A DNA stretch of 64,000 nt, from NCBI GenBank assembly GCA_019188255.1, contig JAETXT010000005.1, forward strand, positions 2,356,001 through 2,420,000, written 5' to 3'. Numbering within the stretch: the first letter of the stretch is position 1; each line of letters opens with the position of its first letter. Shown here in pieces: positions 1-9,893 of this stretch. Made by a program: the position numbers and the translations under genes. This DNA comes from Verticillium longisporum (lineage: Eukaryota > Ascomycota > Sordariomycetes > Glomerellales > Plectosphaerellaceae). Under the pieces are notes generated by a model that ran no database searches, had not been told where the DNA came from, and saw only the letters and a list, made by a program, of their open reading frames with translations.

Positions 1-794
1 AGGAGCTTCTTTACGCTGGCATGCCCATCTCGGACGTGTTCAAGGAGGAGATCGGTATTGGTGGTGTCATGTCTCTGCTGTGGTTCCGCCGCCGTCTTCC
101 TGACTACGCCTCCAAGTTCCTTGAGATGGTTCTCATGCTTACCGCCGATCACGGTCCCGCTGTGTCTGGTGCCATGAACACTATCATCACCACCCGTGCC
201 GGCAAGGACCTGATCTCCTCGCTGGTCGCTGGTCTCCTGACCATTGGTTCCCGCTTCGGTGGTGCCCTCGACGGTGCCGCTGAGGAGTTCACCAAGGCGT
301 TCGACAAGGGCCTCAGTCCCCGTGAGTTCGTCGACACCATGCGCAAGCAGAACAAGCTCATCCCCGGTATTGGCCACCGTGTCAAGTCCCGCAACAACCC
401 CGATCTCCGTGTCGAGCTCGTCAAGGAGTACGTCAAGGCCAAGTTCCCCAGCTCCAAGCTGCTCGACTATGCCCTGGCCGTCGAGAGCGTCACCACCTCG
501 AAGAAGGACAACCTGATTCTGAACGTCGACGGCTGCATCGCTGTCTGCTTCGTGGATCTTGTCCGCAACTGCGGTGCCTTCTCTGCCGAGGAGGCCGAGG
601 ACTACCTCAAGATGGGTGTGCTCAACGGTCTCTTCGTTCTCGGCCGTTCCATCGGTCTTATTGCTCACTACCTCGACCAGAAGAGGCTGCGCACTGGTCT
701 TTACCGTCACCCCTGGGACGACATCACCTACATCCTGCCCCAGCTCGGTGGCGGCGCGCCTGGCGCCGAGGGCCGTGTCGAGGTGCAGATGTGA
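1..794 (+). CDS. acl1: ATP-citrate lyase subunit 1, C-terminal part (cut by window start)
   Basis: The open frame enters at nt 3 and runs to the TGA at 792-794, giving about 263 residues of the C-terminal citrate-synthase-like (citryl-CoA lyase) half of ATP-citrate lyase. Recognisable segments are the start [14 protein letters not shown], the helix region [19 protein letters not shown], the loop [14 protein letters not shown] and the C-terminal [11 protein letters not shown]. The enzyme makes cytosolic acetyl-CoA and oxaloacetate from citrate, CoA and ATP, feeding lipid synthesis and histone acetylation. In Pezizomycotina the enzyme is two separate subunits, and this is the larger one. The codon use is strongly C-ending, as in highly expressed fungal genes. 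The 5' part lies outside the window. The next gene is convergent, 250 bp away. Confidence 0.95.
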   Translation, partial: ELLYAGMPISDVFKEEIGIGGVMSLLWFRRRLPDYASKFLEMVLMLTADHGPAVSGAMNTIITTRAGKDLISSLVAGLLTIGSRFGGALDGAAEEFTKAFDKGLSPREFVDTMRKQNKLIPGIGHRVKSRNNPDLRVELVKEYVKAKFPSSKLLDYALAVESVTTSKKDNLILNVDGCIAVCFVDLVRNCGAFSAEEAEDYLKMGVLNGLFVLGRSIGLIAHYLDQKRLRTGLYRHPWDDITYILPQLGGGAPGAEGRVEVQM

Positions 795-1045
795 GGGAAG
801 TAATGAATGGAAAAGAAGGGCTCGGGCAAGAGCCGGGCACAGGCGTGGGGCGGATTTGATAATAGAGCAATGGAGCAATGGAATACCTCGCCCGGCCAAG
901 AGGGTGCCGGTGCTAGAGGATGCTTTGTATGACAAGCTACGTGTATGTACTGTTGAGGAGCTTAGATCGCTACAAAGTATGACATTTTACGACGCCTGGA
1001 CGTGTGATGGTCTAATGTTGTGACGTGATCCATTGGAAATTTGGC

Positions 1046-3881
1046 TCACGCATCCTCGAACCATCTGCTCTGGTAGAGCTCGGCGCCTGAACCAGCCCGT
1101 ATATCGGACTGACAGTCTGCGCTCTCGTCCGCGCTACCCAACTTGCGCCTTACCTCATATATCATCTCCTCACTGACGACCGTATCTTCATGATTGGCCC
1201 CGAGCAACTCTGTCTGGCCATCAACCACTTTGACCAGGAGAGCTTCGGCCTCTTGCCATCGGCTTCGAGCCATGTACACCTCGGCCAAGACCTGCATGTC
1301 AACAACCGCATCGCCGTGTTCGTCCCCAAGCAGCGATTCTTTCCCTTTGATGACTCTTGGCAATATTTCTTCGGCCTCTTCCCACCTGGCCTGTTTCCCG
1401 AATATCCCCGCGAGGTCCGACATGCTCGTCAAGGTCAACAGGTGGTCGGCCCCTCGCGTCTTCTCCCGCACGGCGACGACCCGGCGCAGCAGCGCCTCGG
1501 ACCTTGCATACTGGCCGTGAGCGCCGAGCATGCCGGCGAGGTCGTACATGCACGTGGCTGTGTCGTCGTCCTCTGGGCCGAGCGCCTCCTCGTGCAGCTT
1601 CAGGACGTGGGTCAGCATCTCACGTGCCCCAGACTCGTGGCCGGCAGACCAGAGGATCTCGGAGGCCATGCGGCGCATGCTGGCAAGGCTGGACGCGTGC
1701 TTTTCTCCGAGCACTCGTTTGCGGGTCTCGATGACGTGGAGGAAGGATTGCTCGGCCTTGAGAAGCTTCCCCTGTCTTGCGTGTGCTGTAGCTAGCTCTT
1801 CCGCGCATTCTAGCGTTTTCTGATCTTCCTCGCCAAGGGTCTGCTGATATACGTCGAGTGTTTGCGAGAGAAGGGCTTCGGCCTCGGCGAGCCTGTCCAT
1901 GGCTAGGAATATTGAGCCTAGCTTTGCGGTGACGTTCAGGGTAAGTGGATGATCGTTGCCGAGGCGGTGCCTGAGTATTGCCCTCTCGGCCTCGCAAAAG
2001 GCAGCCGCTTCTTTTGCCTGGCCTTGTTCGAGGAGTCCCATCGCAATCTCGGCTATGCTGTGGAACTGTTGCAGGTCTTGCGTTCCGTGTCTGCCGCCGA
2101 GGATGCTTGTTGCCGCGTCCATCGCGAGCGGGAGAAGACCCGGCTGTGGTTGCAGGTGCTTCAGTGTTTGGCGGAGGGTCTCTAGCGCCTCCCGTGTCTC
2201 GCCATGCGAGATGCCTCGCGACACGATGTATTGTTGGCTGCTGAGAGCAGCGTGCTGTTCCGCTCCGTAGAAACGGCCCTGCTTCACTTGACAGAGTGCG
2301 CTCTTGTGCAGCATGGAGGCCCACGTTAGCTGTGCTTCCTCACCTTGTGGAGGTTGCACGACAGCCTTTTCTGCATGTGGGATCAAACGGTCTTGGAGTT
2401 CATCGGCATCATTGGTACTCTGCAGGCATTTCGTGAAGGCCGCATCAAGTCTTGTGACGAAACGTGTATTGACGAGATTGAGCTCTCCATTTTCTTTCAA
2501 CCAGGTCTTTACCGACAGCTGGACCATGCGCGGAATTTGGATGCCGCCCCATTGACTGTGGGAAATGAGACTATAGTTGTACAGGATGGATAGTTGAGCA
2601 TCCCGGCTGGAGGTTTCGTCTGCTGAGGATTCGATGTGTTCGGGTGTATCGAGAAGGGTCTCGTGTACGTCTTGGCCATCGTAGAAACTCAGCAGACACA
2701 GCAGGTCCGCCGCGGACGGGTAGGTAGCCCTGACTTGCAAGAACTTGGCCAGCCATGTATCTAGCGCAGAACAAGGCTTCAAGAGACCCCGCCTACCGTC
2801 GTCACCTGCCGAGCTAATCAGCTTTACAATTTCGGCATCGCCTTCTCGTAATGCTTGGAGATATGTGTCTGGTGTCATGTGTCGTTGGGACCGGATATGA
2901 AATGCTGCTTGTGTAATCGTGAGGGGAATCAAGTCGAGCTCTTCCACGAGGTCTGCTTTGGTTCCCAGTCGGCCATAGGAGGAGCCCATCTTCTTCTCCA
3001 GCAAAAGGATGGCTTGGTGGAGCTTCATCGGACCGACGTCAATGAGGGCATGCGACGGCGATGCTAATCTCACAGCCAGGCTTCTGTCACACGTTGTGAA
3101 CAAGACTGACCCGCGAGGGCTTCTCGGCAGGATACTCTCCAGTGTTGCGTTGCTGTTTCCGACCTTTTCGCTCAGGAAGACATGACTGTTGTCAGCACCG
3201 TCGAAGACCAACAGCCACCTCGCGGGCAGGTATTCATTTCCGAGCCACCGACAGACAGTCTGTATGATTTCAGAGCCGGATTTGTTGTAGGTCTGAATTC
3301 CAACAGCTTCGGCAATGGCCACGAAACCCTCAGTGATGGTCGCAAGCGTATTGGCCTGAATCCAGAAGACGCACCTCGCGGCGTCTGCTGGCTCATCACC
3401 GGCGAGTATCCATGCTACCCAGCCACCACCTGTGACGCTCGTTTCTGCTGAATCCTTCGTCCTGTAGGCGTATTCGATAGCGAGCTGGGACTTGCTGTTC
3501 ATCCTCGTCAACGCTGGACCGGTGGTAGGTGCACTAATAGACGTACCCGATGCCATTTATGCCGACGAGAACTGCTCGGCCACCGGGGCTGGAACAGCGC
3601 TCGTCGATCTGTTCGAAAATATCAGGCCTATCGACAAATGCATGATCGCGAGAAAAGGGTATCAAAGTAGAAGGCAGAGGTGTTGTCGTCGAAGTAGGCT
3701 CGGTCCCATTAACGGAGAGTAAACCCACACTTGCGAGGTCTGGCCGCAGTCCGCTGGGCCGAAAGCCGTTGCGAAATGGGTCTCGTTTCGGCGCATATGT
3801 GTTAGAGACAGCCGATATCGTACCATAGCCGGTTTGGATTCCCAGGCTCAGTGCTGCGCTGTCGACCACCAGTGAGCCCAT
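1046..3881 (-). CDS. NB-ARC / kinesin-light-chain TPR protein (fungal NLR-like)
   Basis: Two exons (3881-3547, 3494-1046) joined by a 52-nt intron (donor GTACGT, acceptor CAG) encode 927 aa. The intron splits the P-loop codon. Splicing restores GINGIGKSQLAIEY, the Walker A of fungal NB-ARC proteins (K about residue 113). Walker B is WLLVFDGADN (about 205-214), a sensor-like stretch is GSVLFTT, and a GLPL-like DLIPLTI lies near 300. From about 590 to 890 there are 42-residue kinesin-light-chain-type TPR repeats (spacing seen in EALLSQTLDVYQQTLG, QSFLHVIETRKRVLG, EALLRRVVAVREKTRG). The N-terminal 80 residues carry no domain I recognise, so the usual effector domain (HET, patatin, nucleoside phosphorylase) is missing or cryptic. 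This family is associated with heterokaryon incompatibility and non-self sensing; a role here is inference. The frame is intact, unlike the relative at 40.9 kb. Confidence 0.85.
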
Positions 3882-4974
3882 GGCTCACCAAGCTTGCTGG
3901 GTTCGATGTTGAGTGGAAATGAAAGACTCTCCGGCGGTCAAGATGGGACATGGCAGGACAGCCGACCATCTTTCATATCGCCTGAGCCTGTGTATGGCTG
4001 AGACAACTTGCTACTCGCCAAAGTATATCGATCCCTGTCACTTGGCCAGAGGACCTCCGACCCCCCACGCTGAGAGTCAGCTTTGTACAAGATCAGATCA
4101 GGCGCTTCCAAATCAGGCTACAAGCAGTAGCTCAGCCATTCCAGTCATTACAGCCTTGACGGAGCCTACGGGCACTTCACATGCCAACCTCATAGGCCGA
4201 GTAAAGCCTCCGTCGCTTCTGATAGTCGACCAACCATGGTGGTGGTGATGATCCTTCTCACGCCAACTGGCCGCAATGAACCCAAAAGGTCGGGGGGGGA
4301 GAGGTCCGAGGTCAAGATTGAGTGGCCACAAGAGCTAGCATGGTCAGCACAGACACGACAAAGGCATTGACAAGCCGGTAAACGCGTTTCTCAGAATCCC
4401 ATGAAGGTGGGTTGACAAGTAGATGCCAGGACATAGAGTCTTGGCATCTCTTGTAGTCCGTCACCTGCCCAATTTAGCGATGTCGTCTTCAGCGGGGCTG
4501 ATGCCGCAATCCTAACTGGCAGCAGGAGCCGCTTTGTGATGTGTGACCTCTAGATGTATAGAATCTCTATATACAGATCATGCAACTATAGGGCAATGCT
4601 CCTTTATCGATAGACAGGGGCTACATTGTGGGGGCCTTGCCGACGCACTGGCCATCTCGAATTGGCTCCGACGTGCATTTTTTGGATCCGGACCTCTACC
4701 ACGCGACTTCGAGCTCAAGCATCGCCAAACAGCCAACCCATTACAGCCCGCGCAACAAGAGACAGACCTGGCTGCAAGACAGGCAGACGACACGTCGTGC
4801 GGACTCGCTCCTCTCAAACCCACTCGGCACCCCACAGACCTCTACGAGACGAATAGAAACCAGCAAAGACAGGGAACTCGCCAGGTCCTCTCTCTCCTCC
4901 GCCCGAAAAACCAACACAGTCGAAACCTCTCTACACACGCCGCCTCGGATCCATATCGAAGATCGTCCAGCAAC
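3882..4974. other. Intergenic, shared upstream region
   Basis: This lies between two divergent genes (NB-ARC gene on -, uL30m on +). It has short chance ORFs only, and no conserved protein motif or RNA was recognised. Pyrimidine-rich sequence leads into the uL30m start. Confidence 0.6.
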
Positions 4975-5235
4975 ATGTCCTTCTTCCGCATCACCCTCCA
5001 CCGCTCGGCCATCGGCCTGCCCAAGCGCACCCGCGGCGTGCTCGCCGCGCTGGGCCTCCGCCGTCGCATGCAAACCGTCTTCCACCCCGTTACCCCCGAT
5101 TTCGCCGGTATGGTCTTCAAGGTCAAGGAGCTGGTGCGCGTCGAAGAGGTCGACCAGGCGCTGAGCAAGAAGGAGGTCAAGGCCGAGAGGACGCCGGCGA
5201 GGGGGTTCTGGGTCGAGCGTGCGGCGCCGAGGTAA
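4975..5235 (+). CDS. mrpl33: Mitochondrial large-subunit ribosomal protein uL30m (Mrpl33-like)
   Basis: This is an intronless 86-aa protein of the L30 family. The core reads [28 protein letters not shown] followed by a [20 protein letters not shown] segment, matching the short L30 fold of the mitochondrial 54S subunit with a charged C-terminal tail. It would be imported and assembled near the 5S-less central protuberance side of the mitoribosome. The ATG at 4975 is preferred. The frame stays open further upstream, but that part starts only with GTG and reads as untranslated leader. The length is typical of fungal Mrpl33 (about 85-100 aa). Confidence 0.9.
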   Translation: MSFFRITLHRSAIGLPKRTRGVLAALGLRRRMQTVFHPVTPDFAGMVFKVKELVRVEEVDQALSKKEVKAERTPARGFWVERAAPR

Positions 5236-5624
5236 TCCGCCAACCGATACGACAAGGAGAAGAAAAGAACGGGGGGCGCAGATTAAAGCTATGGGCGAGA
5301 CGACACGAACGGCAGACAGACTGCCATGTGTACCATACATGTATGCTAGGAAGACTGTATCATAATCACGGAAGCTAGGAACACATTGAGACATGACGAG
5401 CATTGCAACACTGGGAGCAAGATAATGTGTGAACGCTTAACAATTACCGTGTCTATGCCTAAGGGAAACAACCTCAAGACAAAAAAGACACCACTTTCTC
5501 GCATCCCCTCGGCTCCATTCTCAACTCCACGGCGTGGCGTCCGAAGTATCAGACGTGATGGCACCGCAAATGACTTGGCGGAAGCCAACGCAGTCCAAAC
5601 AACCCAATCAGGGGCGTCATCTGT
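5236..5624. other. Intergenic between convergent genes
   Basis: This is 3' untranslated space of uL30m (+) and eaf3 (-). No gene or repeat was recognised. Confidence 0.6.
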
Positions 5625-8600
5625 TCAGATGTTGCGAGCGCGGTCAATATACTCTTGAGCAGGCGTCTCATACTCGCTTACAAAGTACTTGGTAGCATTC
5701 TTGCCAAGCCAGACGGTGAACTTGGAGATCTCCTCCCGCAGACGGCTCACGGACTGCTGATCCATTGTAGTCTGAGCCACGAGCTCAGGGAGGGAGACAA
5801 TGAGACGGCAGAGATGCTCGGCGCCATACGTGTCGCAGACAGACTTGGGTCCGTTCTCCCCAGTCTTTTCCCACTCCTTGCGGATCTCGTGGTACTGGGG
5901 GCGCTCAAAGCTTGACGAGTGTGAGCCAAACGAAGTACACTTTCAATGGAGATACATACCGATAGAGGAGAATGCGACTAAGCGACTTCTCAAAGTACTC
6001 CTTCAGACCCGCCATGGTCTCCTCGAGAATGTCAACATGCGGCGACTCGGGGTCGCGCGACGGACGTTCATATTCGAGATAGTCATTGATGATCTGATCG
6101 ACCGGATGCGGGTGAGGCAGCGGGACGAGCTGGTTGTTTTTTGTCACGTTCTCCCAGTCGTCAACCAAGATCCCCTTGATGTGGTCTGGGACAGGCAGCC
6201 TGATAGAGGGGCGTGTGTGAAACCCATCCTCCTGAGGATTTGGTCAGTGGCTTTTCCTCAAAATCGTAGCAAAACAGCAAACAATGCGGCAGAACGAGAA
6301 GCGCCACTTGGCACAGAAGACTACACAGAAATTTCTGTGTGACTTACAAAGCTCGAAATTGAGCCAATCTGGGGTTCTTGAGTGTCTGGTCTGGCGATGG
6401 AGCATCCAGGAAGTGTGACGACACACCCCCAGACCGTGAGACTCCATTCACCATAGGGGGGGTTGCGAGTTTTCTCTGCAGGCTGCGTCTGCTGCTCAGC
6501 GTGTTTGGTCACCGGTCCATCTACTGTAGCCTTGTCTTGAAATTTGAGAGCGCTTGGGGTGGCCCGCCGCTCTGTTTGTTTCTCGAGCCTCTTCTCGACC
6601 TTCTTCTGCGCCTTCTTTTTTTCAAGAGACTTGGCGGCTGCTGTTTTGTTGACCCGTTGGCCATAGTAGACATACTTCTTGTCGAACAAGCACTTGCCAG
6701 CCGGGTCGACGTACAGATGGTCTTGCCTAGGCAGCCTTTTGAAGCTGTCGTAGGCGCGAGGAGGCTCCCTCCAGGTGGAAACATACGACGGCCTCACTAG
6801 AGTCTGGGCCTGCCGCGATGAGGTGCAGCGGGGGGAGGTGTTATCGACCGCAGTGCAGGTTACAAGGGATGAGGTAGCCATCTTCAAAACGCCATTCTCA
6901 AGGCTGCCGACAATGTTGGATTTGCCTCCAAGCAAGCCAATGTTGTTTTTGCTGGTATGTGGTGGTCAAATGCAACGCTAGGGTGCAAACAAGAGCAGAC
7001 GCGGAAGCAAGAGCAGTAGCGACCGCAAGCTTGCGGAAATGCAAGCAAGTAAGGCAATCGCTGTGCCAGGTGGAAGGTGCGGACCTTCCAGCATGGCGTC
7101 CCACCAACAAGCAGGCAGGGCAGGCATAGCAGTAATACTTAGAGAGCCATGACAGCGTTCTGCGCCAGTACAGACACCATGAGACCGTGTTTTCCTCAGT
7201 CTTCAGGACCCTCGCCGAGCGCTTTGAAGCAAGGCAGATGCTCAGTAGAGTGTCCCACCAGGAGACTCCTCCCTCTTGAAAGAGGCAGAACCTTTTGTCT
7301 GAGACCAGTCAATCTTGTTCCATAGAGTGTGTTCTGTGAAAGAAAAGAATTCCTCCACGTTGGCTTTAGCTGCTTCCGTCTCAGCTGGGCTTCTCGAGGG
7401 CACGCCGCGTTGCATGAGATATGTGGCCCACCCGTACGTGTCTGGGAACATTTCTTCAAGATACTTTTGCGTCTGCCTCATGCGTTCGTTCTGCTCGCGA
7501 CGCCACCTGCGCTCCATGTCTTGAAGCTGGGCAGCAGTAGGGGGAGGCGGTGTTTCCTCCGCCGTGTCATAGGTGGGATCGTAGTCTTCATCTTCAGAAT
7601 ATTGGAGTTGCTCTTCTCCATGCGCAGAGTGTCCGCCATTGACGGCTGGAACTTGCGACTGCTGGGTGGCATGTGATGCCTCCCGTGAAACGACGGTGAT
7701 TTGTGAACTTGAGAAGGGCTTCTTGGCTCCTTCTTCTCTATGACTGCAGCTCGAGAGAGACTGCTTGTCCGACAACGTAGTTTGATAGTCGTTGGCAATG
7801 GTCTTGGTAATGGTCTTGGCAATGCTGTTCAACGTGGCAGCAAGGCCGGTGGCCTGGCCGGCTTGTGGCGCCATGACAGACGAAAAGTAATGAGAAGCCA
7901 TGTTCAAAGAGAGTGGTATAGGTAGGACTTGGTTATTGTCCAAATACCCGATGGTTTTCTCTTCGAGGTGTTGTGATTCTCTTCTTTAGGGCAAGAATTG
8001 ATATTCTCAGCAAAAATCAGGCGGCTGGGCAGAGACTGTATGATTCCTGACGACGAACGAGTGTTGTATGACGGATGGTTTCTGGCTTCGCCTGAGCTCT
8101 GGAGGGCGAAATGACGGCCTTTAAGTAATCCGAATGCACACCCTACTGGCTGCTGTCGGAGAGAGGCCCAGCAAGGTCTCAAGCCTAGATCTGTTTGAAT
8201 CTTGAAGCTTTCGATTGTGGAAGAATCCTGGTTGGCAGGTGATCTCGAGGAGACTATCGTGGCGTTTGGAGGGTTGTCCAACCCAGTGCACATCGTGGCT
8301 GGGACCGACTTAAGCGACGTGAACTTCTCGTCGTAGGAGCCTTATGAGTTATGCTGGCTTGGAACTAAGGCTTTCCGGGGCTGATATGGTTCCAGAAGAA
8401 TGGGCCGTTGCCTCGAGAGGTCGGTCAGGTAAGTAAACGTTGGGCGGCTGAGATCACTTGATTCACCAACCACATTGTGGGTGCTTCTCACATCAAAAGA
8501 AGGATGTGGATCACACGACACCAGTATCTCAATAAAAAGGCAACGATAAAAAGGCAAAAATATACAAACGATGCGTAACAAAACATGAACGTGACATACC

Positions 8601-9000
8601 GTCTCCAACTCGTAGTCTCGAGTCCGGCGAGGCCCACGGCCGGTAGCAAACAAGCTCGCACTCCTCTCCTCGCTCCCACGGGCAGAGTCGGTGCCGTTGG
8701 GGCGCAGACCCTTCTTGGGCACCTTTGAGGTGCTCTTCTGAAGGTTCTTCATCTGGGCGTGGAGCTGGGCGGCCAGTTCCTTGTTGGACTCGGTGAACTT
8801 GCGGATGCGGTCGGGGGCGACCCAGTCGTCCCAGGTGTTCTTCCAGCCCTTGTAGTGCACACGGTACTGGTAGACGTCGTTTTCCGTCTCGGGGGCTGGA
8901 TGTCGAGGACCTTGGCCTCGTAGAGCATCTCGTGGTGGAAGCAGAGAACGCGCTCGTCCTTGGCGAAGGAGGCCTGGTCGGGCTGACGGGCTGGAGCCAT
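5625..9000 (-). CDS. eaf3: Chromatin reader Eaf3/MRG15 (chromo + MRG), split by a long intron and a one-base frameshift
   Basis: Exon 1 (9000-8600) encodes MAPARQPDQASFAKDERVLC and the chromo barrel (HYKGWKNTWDDWV). Exons 6231-5960 and 5910-5625 encode the MRG domain (PSIRLPVPDHIKG, LVDDWENVTKNNQLVPLPH, EISKFTVWLGKN), ending EYIDRARNI. The small intron 5911-5959 is ordinary (49 nt). The intron between chromo and MRG parts runs 8599-6232 (2,368 nt, donor GTATGT, acceptor CTCAG, phase 0), about 20 times the normal size here, and holds two ORFs. Within exon 1 the frame slips at a C5 run (8891-8895). One extra C restores DIQPPETENDVYQYRV and gives 319 aa, the family length. Eaf3 belongs to NuA4 acetyltransferase and Rpd3S deacetylase and binds H3K36-methylated nucleosomes. 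Either the gene is intact with a base-call error, or it is decaying. Gene identity is firm; functionality is uncertain. Confidence 0.85.
6321..6881 (-). CDS. Unrecognised 186-aa Lys-rich protein nested in the eaf3 intron
   Basis: The ATG at 6881 (MATSSLVTCTAVDN) opens 186 aa ending at TAG 6321. The middle has a folded-looking segment (VSTWREPPRAYDSFKRLP, KKYVYYGQRV) followed by a strongly basic predicted helix KSLEKKKAQKKVEKRLEKQ. The last codons overlap a GTAAGT site at 6347. If that donor is used with the eaf3 acceptor at 6232, the frame (phase 0) continues directly into the MRG domain instead of stopping at 6321. Thus this ORF could supply an alternative N-terminus lacking the chromo domain. 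No family was recognised, and expression is unproven. Confidence 0.45.
   Translation of the reverse strand: MATSSLVTCTAVDNTSPRCTSSRQAQTLVRPSYVSTWREPPRAYDSFKRLPRQDHLYVDPAGKCLFDKKYVYYGQRVNKTAAAKSLEKKKAQKKVEKRLEKQTERRATPSALKFQDKATVDGPVTKHAEQQTQPAEKTRNPPYGEWSLTVWGCVVTLPGCSIARPDTQEPQIGSISSFVSHTEISV
6323..6340. repeat. Perfect 18-bp palindrome at the inner edge of the eaf3 insertion
   Basis: ACACAGAAATTTCTGTGT equals its own reverse complement. It sits two bases into the direct-repeat copy at 6339-6347, that is exactly at the inferred insertion edge. Confidence 0.8.
6348..8590 (-). other. Probable insertion inside the eaf3 intron
   Basis: About 2.24 kb separates the eaf3 chromo exon from what looks like a normal 116-nt intron (6347-6232: GTAAGT donor, CACTGAC branch site, CTCAG acceptor). 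The outer donor begins GTATGTCAC (8599-8591) and the inner donor-like site begins GTAAGTCAC (6347-6339). This is an imperfect 9-bp direct repeat at the two edges, compatible with a target-site duplication. No terminal inverted repeats, transposase, reverse transcriptase or helicase could be seen. The inserted DNA carries at least two ATG-started ORFs on the same strand as eaf3 (7901-7242 and 6881-6321), plus a 129-codon ORF upstream (8293-7904). What it is remains inference: a nested gene pair, a non-autonomous element, or a segmental insertion. Confidence 0.55.
7242..7901 (-). CDS. Unrecognised 219-aa protein nested in the eaf3 intron
   Basis: The ATG at 7901 (MASHYFSSVMAPQAGQ) opens a frame of 219 aa. 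Visible features: a Ser/Gln-rich N-terminal half, an acidic stretch EDEDYDPTYDTAEE, a PPPPTAAQLQDMERRWRREQ helix rich in Arg/Glu, and a more ordered C-terminal part (YLEEMFPDTYGWATYLMQRG, then FSFTEHTLWNKIDW). Amino-acid composition and the lack of stops suggest real coding, but I recognise no family. The frame continues upstream to 7943 with only a TTG start, so the ATG is taken. It lies wholly inside the long eaf3 intron, same strand, 360 bp before the next nested ORF. It could be an expressed nested gene or a relic. Confidence 0.5.
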   Translation of the reverse strand: MASHYFSSVMAPQAGQATGLAATLNSIAKTITKTIANDYQTTLSDKQSLSSCSHREEGAKKPFSSSQITVVSREASHATQQSQVPAVNGGHSAHGEEQLQYSEDEDYDPTYDTAEETPPPPTAAQLQDMERRWRREQNERMRQTQKYLEEMFPDTYGWATYLMQRGVPSRSPAETEAAKANVEEFFSFTEHTLWNKIDWSQTKGSASFKREESPGGTLY

Positions 9001-9893
9001 GACTGGCGGCGGTGGAGGGGCGTGGACAGAGGGTGGTGAATCTCAGATTTAGGGTTTTCACAGATTGGAAAGTCAATTCTGTTTTGACGTGTGGTGGAGT
9101 TTCTGGGCAAGAAGAGGGCTGAGCGACGAAGGCGATGAGAGCTTCGCGGAGCTTGATGGATTGAGCATCAGTAAGGGGGATTGAGGTGAGTTCGAAGATA
9201 CTGCCTCGACCGTGTAACAAGGTTTGCGCACAGTAGGGCGGCCGAATCTTCGGTGAGGGCCAGGCGCAAGGAGGTACAGATGGTACAGTGTGAATGAACC
9301 TTGGTGCCCGGGGTCTTGTCTGGAACTAACACGTACAGTGCGAGGCGTCGATGCGCGTGGGATCGTGTCCTCTGCCACTGAGTTAGCGGATGCTCATCCA
9401 GGCGAATACAACCTCATACGCACCGTGACGCTCCGCAATTGGCACAGTTGGCCTTTCGAATGCCGCTGAAACTGGAATTCAGATTCTCGCCGCGTGGGCC
9501 CGACTCGAACTCTGGATCAACTGGGCGTAAATGGCAGTCGCCAAATGGAAAATCGAACCCTGTGAATCGATCAGCTGTGCGGACAACGCAATGCGCTTTG
9601 CGGACAACGCAGTGGGCTTGGCAGGTTACTGAGATGTCAGGCTTGTGAGACGCAAACGCGCCAGCGGAGACCCTCGACGCGTCTGGCATGACCGCGTCTC
9701 AACCACGCACTCCCACCCCTCCTGCTGACTACTCTCACATCGGACACACATTCACGAAACTCATCTTCACCTCTCACTCCTCACGCTAGAGGTTTCTCAC
9801 ACTCGTGGCCCTGACAGTGTATACATCCCTCATTACCTTGACATCTCTTCATCCATATACAGCCTGTCTTGTTCGTCACCCATTACCACAGCC
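9001..9893. other. Divergent upstream region of eaf3 and the Cnl2 gene, with a short tandem repeat
   Basis: This holds the promoters of eaf3 (-) and the kinetochore gene (+). A 21-bp unit beginning TGCGGACAACGCA occurs twice in direct tandem at 9578-9598 and 9599-9619 with two mismatches. Several 70-100 codon chance frames exist on both strands. One on the minus strand near 9220-9060 (around GSIFELTSIPLTDAQ) looks somewhat protein-like but has no clear start or splice structure. Confidence 0.5.

Noticed and set aside
4543..4974. N-terminal extension of uL30m
   Set aside because: The frame is open but starts with GTG and has no homology-like sequence. The family begins at the [14 protein letters not shown].
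8342..8599. C-terminal extension of the eaf3 chromo exon by read-through
   Set aside because: The frame continues past the GTATGT donor with no conserved sequence. Normal splicing to the MRG exon explains the gene better, although an unspliced short product is possible.
9480..9560. Possible tRNA, suggested by TCGAACT and ATCGAACCC strings
   Set aside because: No pairing T-stem, anticodon stem or acceptor stem could be built on either strand.
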